Origin: Sipunculus nudus
Taxonomy: Eukaryota > Annelida > Sipuncula > Golfingiida > Sipunculidae
Reading direction: 5' to 3'
Assembly: GCA_026874595.1 (NCBI GenBank)
Contig: CM049319.1
Span: 1,557,501-1,621,500 of the forward strand
DNA: 64,000 nucleotides
The notes beneath the pieces were generated by a model. It was not told the DNA's origin. It saw only the letters and a list, made by a program, of their open reading frames with translations, and ran no database searches. This document shows positions 59,049-64,000 of this stretch, piece by piece (within the stretch, counting starts at the first letter, position 1; every line of letters begins with the position of its first letter). The translations under genes were made by a program, and so were the position numbers.

Positions 59049-59640
59049 AGCTCAGCTGACTATAAGTCATCTGAGCTATAGTCGTGGTCCTTTGTCCGTC
59101 GGCCGTCTGGCCATCCGGCCGTTAACAGGGCACGTTTTAAAACCGTTGGACCTACGATTCCAAAATTTTGCATACCATTAGATGTCCCCAAAATCTCCTA
59201 CCATACCGAAAATTGGGTCATTAGGACTTCGTTCCTGAGAGATATTGAGGAAAAACCTCCATTTTCCATGAAAAAGCCATTGTTACACTTCAAGGCTGCC
59301 TAATATCAAAACCACTGATCTGTTTTTGATCATAATTAGTATTCATATTCTTCCATACATTTTCTATGAACATACCAAAAATTAGGTCAGTGTTGGGTCC
59401 TATTTTGAAGTTATATGCCAAAATATAATACAATTTTAAAAAATCAGGAAAGATAGTTACTCACCTAACATGAGAATTTCTGAAGCTAGAGACTTTTTTT
59501 CAGGAATATAACTTTATTTAATCAAATTCAATTGTTTACCCAAAATTAGATCTGAATTTTGTAAATTTTTCAAGTTATTAGCATAAATAAGAAATCAATA
59601 CCTTAAATTTTTTTCCAACTTTGGCAATAGCACGTTTTTT
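59049..59640 (+). repeat. second copy of the AGCTCAGCTGA dispersed element, right end unclear
   Basis: AGCTCAGCTGACTATAAGTC, ATCTGAGCTATAG, CCTTTGTCCGTCGGCCGTCT and GTTAACAGGGCAC follow the same order as 57851-57930. Homology fades after about 59180, and the CAGCTGAGCG end was not found, so the copy is diverged or truncated. Confidence 0.55.
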
Positions 59641-59954
59641 CCCTGTAAGCACTGTTGATTTAATTTTCACAGCATATATATATATAAGGATTTAATCTTT
59701 TAAAACCTGAAATTTCAAAGGAATTGATTGAAAAGGGTAGCTTTTATTCAGGTTTTCATACACCATGTCAAGTGTTATTTACATCTAGCCCACCTAGTAG
59801 TACAGCTTTCACTTGCATTATGTAACCCACCCCAGGCAGCTTGCCTTGGCTCAGCTTGGCCACTACCAGCAGGCTTCCCCTCTGCCCTGCACTCCCCCCC
59901 CCCCCCCCCCACCAGGTGGTGCATAAACAAGATGATTATTGTTAATATGTTATT

Positions 59955-61860
59955 GTATCCACAAACAGAGTTTTGCGGATACTATGTTTTCAGCCCACCG
60001 CCGCCGCCGCGTAGGTGTCCGGAGAACTCCTCCTTAACCTCTTGGCGGAATTTTACGAAACCCGGGATTATGTTCGGGTCACATGTGAACTGCTGCGCCC
60101 CGATTTTGTTTTGACCTCTGACCTTTCCTCTGCGCTCTGCGTCTGTTTGTGCGTCTGTTCCCACACATAAACCCACATATCTCGGGAACCGTTTGACCAA
60201 TCAGGAAATTTTTTTTGCACAAATGTAGCCCTTGGAGAGCTTTATAACATACCCAAAAAATGGTGGCGCCACCTGCAACCATGTTTGCACAGTGTCCATC
60301 TGTTCGTCTGCCTTGGGTTAAAATCACTCATATCTCTGCAGTGGTTTGCCTAATTCCCCTGAAATTTGGCATGTATATACATCCTGGATAGCTTTTCTGA
60401 TTTTATGACAGGTGGCGCCACCTACATTCACGTTTACGCTGCAGACATCCAAGCTCATATCTCGGGAACCGTTTGACCGATTTGGCCAAACTTTTGCATG
60501 TGTATAGATCTCACATAGCTCTTTATCATACGCAAAACTGGTGGCGCCACCTGCAGCCATTTTTGCACAGCTCCCGTCTATTTGTCTGCCATGGGATAAA
60601 ATCACTCATATCTCGGCAGTGGTTTGACATATCTGCCTAAAATTTTGCAGGTTTATACATCCCTGACAGCTCTCTTGATTTTATGACAGGTGGCGCCACC
60701 TACATTTTAGTTTATGCAGCAGATATCCAAGCTCATATCTTGGGAACCGTTCGACCGATTGGGCCAAAGTTTTGCATGTGTATAGTTCTCACATAGCTCT
60801 TTATCATACGCAAAACTGGTGGCGCCACCTGCAACCATTTTTGCACAGGGTCCATCTGTTTGTCTTTCAAGGGCAAAAATCACTCATATACATGTTCTAG
60901 TTATTTCTGTATTTGATTCATTCTTATTCTAGGCTATGCTACATTTTAAATTTTGTATTGTACTGCCAGGGTTACAATGATTAAAGTGCACATTTAATTG
61001 TGTCCACAAATTTGTGTATTGCTATGAAAGTGTGGATGTTCATTAGATAAGTAATTCCTTACTTCAGAAGAGTAAAAACTTCACCACGTGTGAAATTGAC
61101 TATTAATTGTATCCGCCAAAACAGAGTTTTGCGGATACTATGTTTTCAGCTGCACGCCGCCGCTGCGTAGGTGTCCAGAGAACTCCTCTGTAACCGCTGA
61201 GCGGAATTTGACAAAACCCGGGATTATGTTCGGGTCACATGTGAACTGCTGCGTCCATTTGTGTGTCTGTTTCCACACATAAACCCACATATCTTGGGAA
61301 CCGTTTGATGGATCAGGAAAATTTTTTTGCACAAATGTAGCCCTTGGAGAGCTTTATAACATACACAAAAAATGGTGGCGCCACCTGCAACCATGTTTGC
61401 ACAGTGTCCATCTGTTCGTCTGCCTTGGGTTAAAATTACTCATATCTCTGCAGTGATTTGACTAATTCACCTGAAATTTGGCATGCGTATACAACCTGGA
61501 TAACTTTTCTGATTTTATGACAGGTGGCGCCACCTGCATTCTAGTTTATGCAGCAGACATCCAGGCTCATATCTTGGGAACTGTTTGATCGATTGGGCCA
61601 AAGTTTTGCATGTGTATAGTTCTAACATAGCTCTTTATCATACGCAAAACTGGTGGTGCCACCTTCAACCATTTTTGCACAGCTCCCATCTGTTTGTCTG
61701 CCACAGGCTAAAATCACTCATAAACATATAGTGGTTTGACTTATCTGCCTCAAATTTTGCATATGTATACAACTTGGACGGCTTTCTGGATTTTGTGGAA
61801 GGTGGCGCAACCTACATACACCATTTGGCTGCAGACATCCATGCTAATATGCAACACTTC
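59955..61860. repeat. nested tandem repeat with GGTGGCGCCACC palindromes
   Basis: Half-units of about 125-155 bp, each containing the 12-base palindrome GGTGGCGCCACC, alternate in two types (one with CATATCTCGGGAACCGTTTG, one with AAATCACTCATATCTC). The palindrome occurs near 60264, 60410, 60541, 60690, 60819, 61377 and 61525, with degenerate forms near 61653 and 61800. A larger copy event repeats the start: GAGTTTTGCGGATACTATGT at about 59968 and 61123. Minus-strand frames across it are repeat by-products. The family is unknown; the style is of a dispersed invertebrate repeat. Confidence 0.88.
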
Positions 61861-61987
61861 ACTCTATTTCCCCTTGCCACTCAATCCATGCCTCACTTCA
61901 CCGGTTCCACTCTGATTTAGGCAGATACACGTTGTCGCTTGTCGACTACCCATATTCTAGTTCCAGTAATAAATTAAAGCTGAGATA

Positions 61988-61995
61988 GTAATTAG
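61988..61995. other. target-site duplication of hAT element, left
   Basis: GTAATTAG, identical to 63524-63531. Confidence 0.9.
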
Positions 61996-63523
61996 CAGGG
62001 TTGGGTTTTAGGCTGCCTAAAACCTGTTTTCGGCAGGGCAGAGCCTAAAACATGCCTTTAACTGCCTAAAATAGGTTATAACCTGCCTAAAACTGCCTTT
62101 AACTGCCTAAAACCTTATTTACCCTTACCTATGACTTTTAGTTTAACTATGTTTTATTGTTAAACATCTAAATGCATTAAAGAAATATGCTCAACAAATT
62201 ATAATTGAGGATCATTTTATTCAAACTAAACAAATTAAACCATGACACAAAAAAAAGCAACAAATGAATTCAACACTACTTCAGGGATTTCCTTATGAAC
62301 ACAGTTCTCCGACTCTCCTACCTCCATTACTGCCAATTTATAAAAAAATGCTCTTACTTTAAGCTTATAACCAGATACTTTTATTGGCTTTTTGATCACA
62401 AGGGATTAAATTTTGTGATAAATGGAAAAGAAGTTTTCCTGGATTTAAAATGTTGTTCCATTTACACTGATGAATAGTTCTTTATACTGTAGCTTCACTA
62501 ACATAACATGTTTATTTTGTATGCCTTTAGCTTCAATGGCAAAAAGCATTGGATTGGATTTATAAATTATTACATATCTTTTATGCTAGCCATAAAACTA
62601 AAAATATGATAATATCTGATAATGAACAAGAATTTCCACTATTTGTTTATTCCCTTAGCTAGGTCATCCCTTGTCAAATTTTAAGATTTTGTGCACATAC
62701 TTATCTTCTATATAATGATGGATATACTCTGTTAATTGTATGATGAAATTGTAAAAATGGAACCCTCATTAAACACTATAATTAGTATAAAACTGAAAAT
62801 GTGAAAATATTTTGCAATGAATATGTTGCAAACCACAGAATATTCATAATTACTCAGGGGCTGTGTTAAACCTGAAGGCCTGAGGGGCACTGACTGCATC
62901 ACTCAGTAAAATGTTTGCTCAAGAACAGTCTTCAGGGCAAGGGCTTTGATTGCATCCTCCTAGTCATGTATGAAAGTTGACATGAACATCTACTAGGACA
63001 CAGTAGTAGGACTTATGACCATTAGGTCTTATGACCCCATCACCCTGATAAATTGTAATTAACTTGTCTAATCAAGTAGTCCTCCCCTCTGATAGTGATA
63101 CCCTGTCTTACAAGGGCAAACTGGAGGCTGTATTACATCATTCAAGGTAGCTGGGCACTCATCAGGAAACCCAAAAGGTCCTGATAATGTCATTACCTTG
63201 GCCAATAAAACTATGTGCCACACAAACATGGTCTCATGTTCAGACACCTATACAGGCTCTTTGAAGACTGCATGGTACCAGCCAACAGGAAATCATGCAT
63301 TTCTAATACTTGATAGCTTCCAGAAGCCCAGCAAAGCCTTGTGACTGCTTCACCCCAGCCAGTATGGTAGTTTTACAGATCTTTAAGTAAAAAATGTAAA
63401 CAAATATAGGTTTTGGGCACTTTTGGTGCCTAAAACCTGCCTAAAACCTGTTTTAGGCGGGGCGGTTTTAACCAGGTTATAACCTATGGTTAAAACCTTC
63501 ATGCCTAAAACTTGCCAACCCTG
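61996..63523. mobile_element. non-autonomous hAT-superfamily transposon (1528 bp)
   Basis: Both ends begin CAGGGTTGG when read inward, and the element is flanked by a perfect 8-bp duplication, the hallmark of hAT insertion. The subterminal regions are packed with GCCTAAAAC/GTTTTAGGC in both orientations (about 62019-62110 and 63410-63510), as expected of transposase-binding repeats. The interior has no frame longer than 60 codons and no transposase motif, so it needs a relative's transposase. Orientation cannot be assigned. Confidence 0.9.
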
Positions 63524-63531
63524 GTAATTAG
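63524..63531. other. target-site duplication of hAT element, right
   Basis: GTAATTAG, identical to 61988-61995. Confidence 0.9.
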
Positions 63532-64000
63532 CACAATGATATTGTTTGTCCCTCATTCAACCAACAATGTGTATACTTGATTTGAAAAGATGTTTTATTT
63601 ATCAAATTTACTGAATCTTTTATTTTATATCAGTGAATAAAATTAAGCATGTACTGAAAACTCCAATGTGCAAAACTTTTTAATAGTGATTTAAGGAATA
63701 ATCTTGTAAATGCCATGTTGTGGCATTATTTTCCTTTAAATTCTGTTTAAACATTTGTGATTTAAAAATAATAAAATATATGTGTATGCATAATATGACC
63801 CAATATGAGCTACACCATGGATATATAATGATTGCAACAATTCTAATATTTTAACTTATATTTCAGTTTTTTACTCTTGATATATAGTGATTGCAACTTT
63901 TTAATGGAAAAAGTGGATATGCTATAAAAATAGGCTTATATATAAACTTAAATGCATTATTACCATGAAAGTGAAATAAAGGTATTAGTCAATATTGTCC
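63532..64000. other. no gene seen
   Basis: AT-rich sequence to the right edge of the window, with no coding or repeat signal noted. Confidence 0.4.

Noticed and set aside
60079-60605. Minus-strand frames of 80-93 codons
   Set aside because: They lie within the GGTGGCGCCACC tandem repeat and mirror its units.
58880-63523. One large hAT element spanning from CAGGGTTGGGG at 58880 to the end at 63523
   Set aside because: The right end pairs perfectly with 61996 through the GTAATTAG duplication. The sequence before 58880 (ATTCAAAT) does not match the right flank.

Overview
This is a 64 kb piece of an AT-rich invertebrate nuclear genome, most likely a mollusc or a related lophotrochozoan. The evidence is that the genes are spliced with GT/AG introns, and that repeats dominate (satellites, LINE, LTR, hAT and SINE-like elements, TA microsatellites and poly-C runs). 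A duplicated glycolipid-type glycosyltransferase is present, of a family known to be expanded in bivalves and gastropods. Dispersed sequences of the 'AGCTCAGCTGA...GTCCGTC' and 'GGTCAAGGTCAC' type also look molluscan. The species cannot be read from the sequence.

Layout. 1-13690: one uninterrupted 47-bp minisatellite array that runs off the left edge and carries large internal segmental duplications. 13946-15028 (+): an intact single-coding-exon glycosyltransferase (A4GALT/GT32-like), 256 bp from the array. 16598-17389: a solo-LTR-like block. 18160-18720: AT-rich tandem repeats ending in five exact 50-bp copies. 21313-22528 (-): an inverted, broken second copy of the glycosyltransferase whose 3' end runs into a 48-bp tandem repeat. 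26112-28966 (-): a three-coding-exon gene for a 508-residue von Willebrand A domain protein. 29975-32731: an inverted-repeat pair around a LINE remnant. 35441-40587 (-): a complete, apparently young LTR element with PBS, PPT and 4-bp TSD but no recognisable gag/pol. 41440-43062 (-): a GC-rich jockey-like LINE remnant. 46906-47127 (+) and 47429-48388 (-): a small orphan ORF and a convergent orphan coiled-coil gene. 51191-52630: a second inverted-repeat pair. 53125-55030 (-): another decayed LINE. 56190-63523: a SINE-like tRNA relic, a 568-bp dispersed element, a palindrome-rich tandem block, and a 1.53-kb non-autonomous hAT element with a perfect 8-bp TSD.

Only three or four loci look like host genes: the glycosyltransferase, the vWA protein, the coiled-coil orphan, and possibly the 73-residue ORF. 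They do not form a pathway or an operon. What links them is genome dynamics: inverted gene duplication and decay, conversion-like mosaic identity between the copies, satellite growth beside one gene and inside the remains of the other, and repeated transposon insertion. No rRNA, CRISPR or functional tRNA gene was found. Identity and family calls come from reading motifs and aligning by eye, without database searches.
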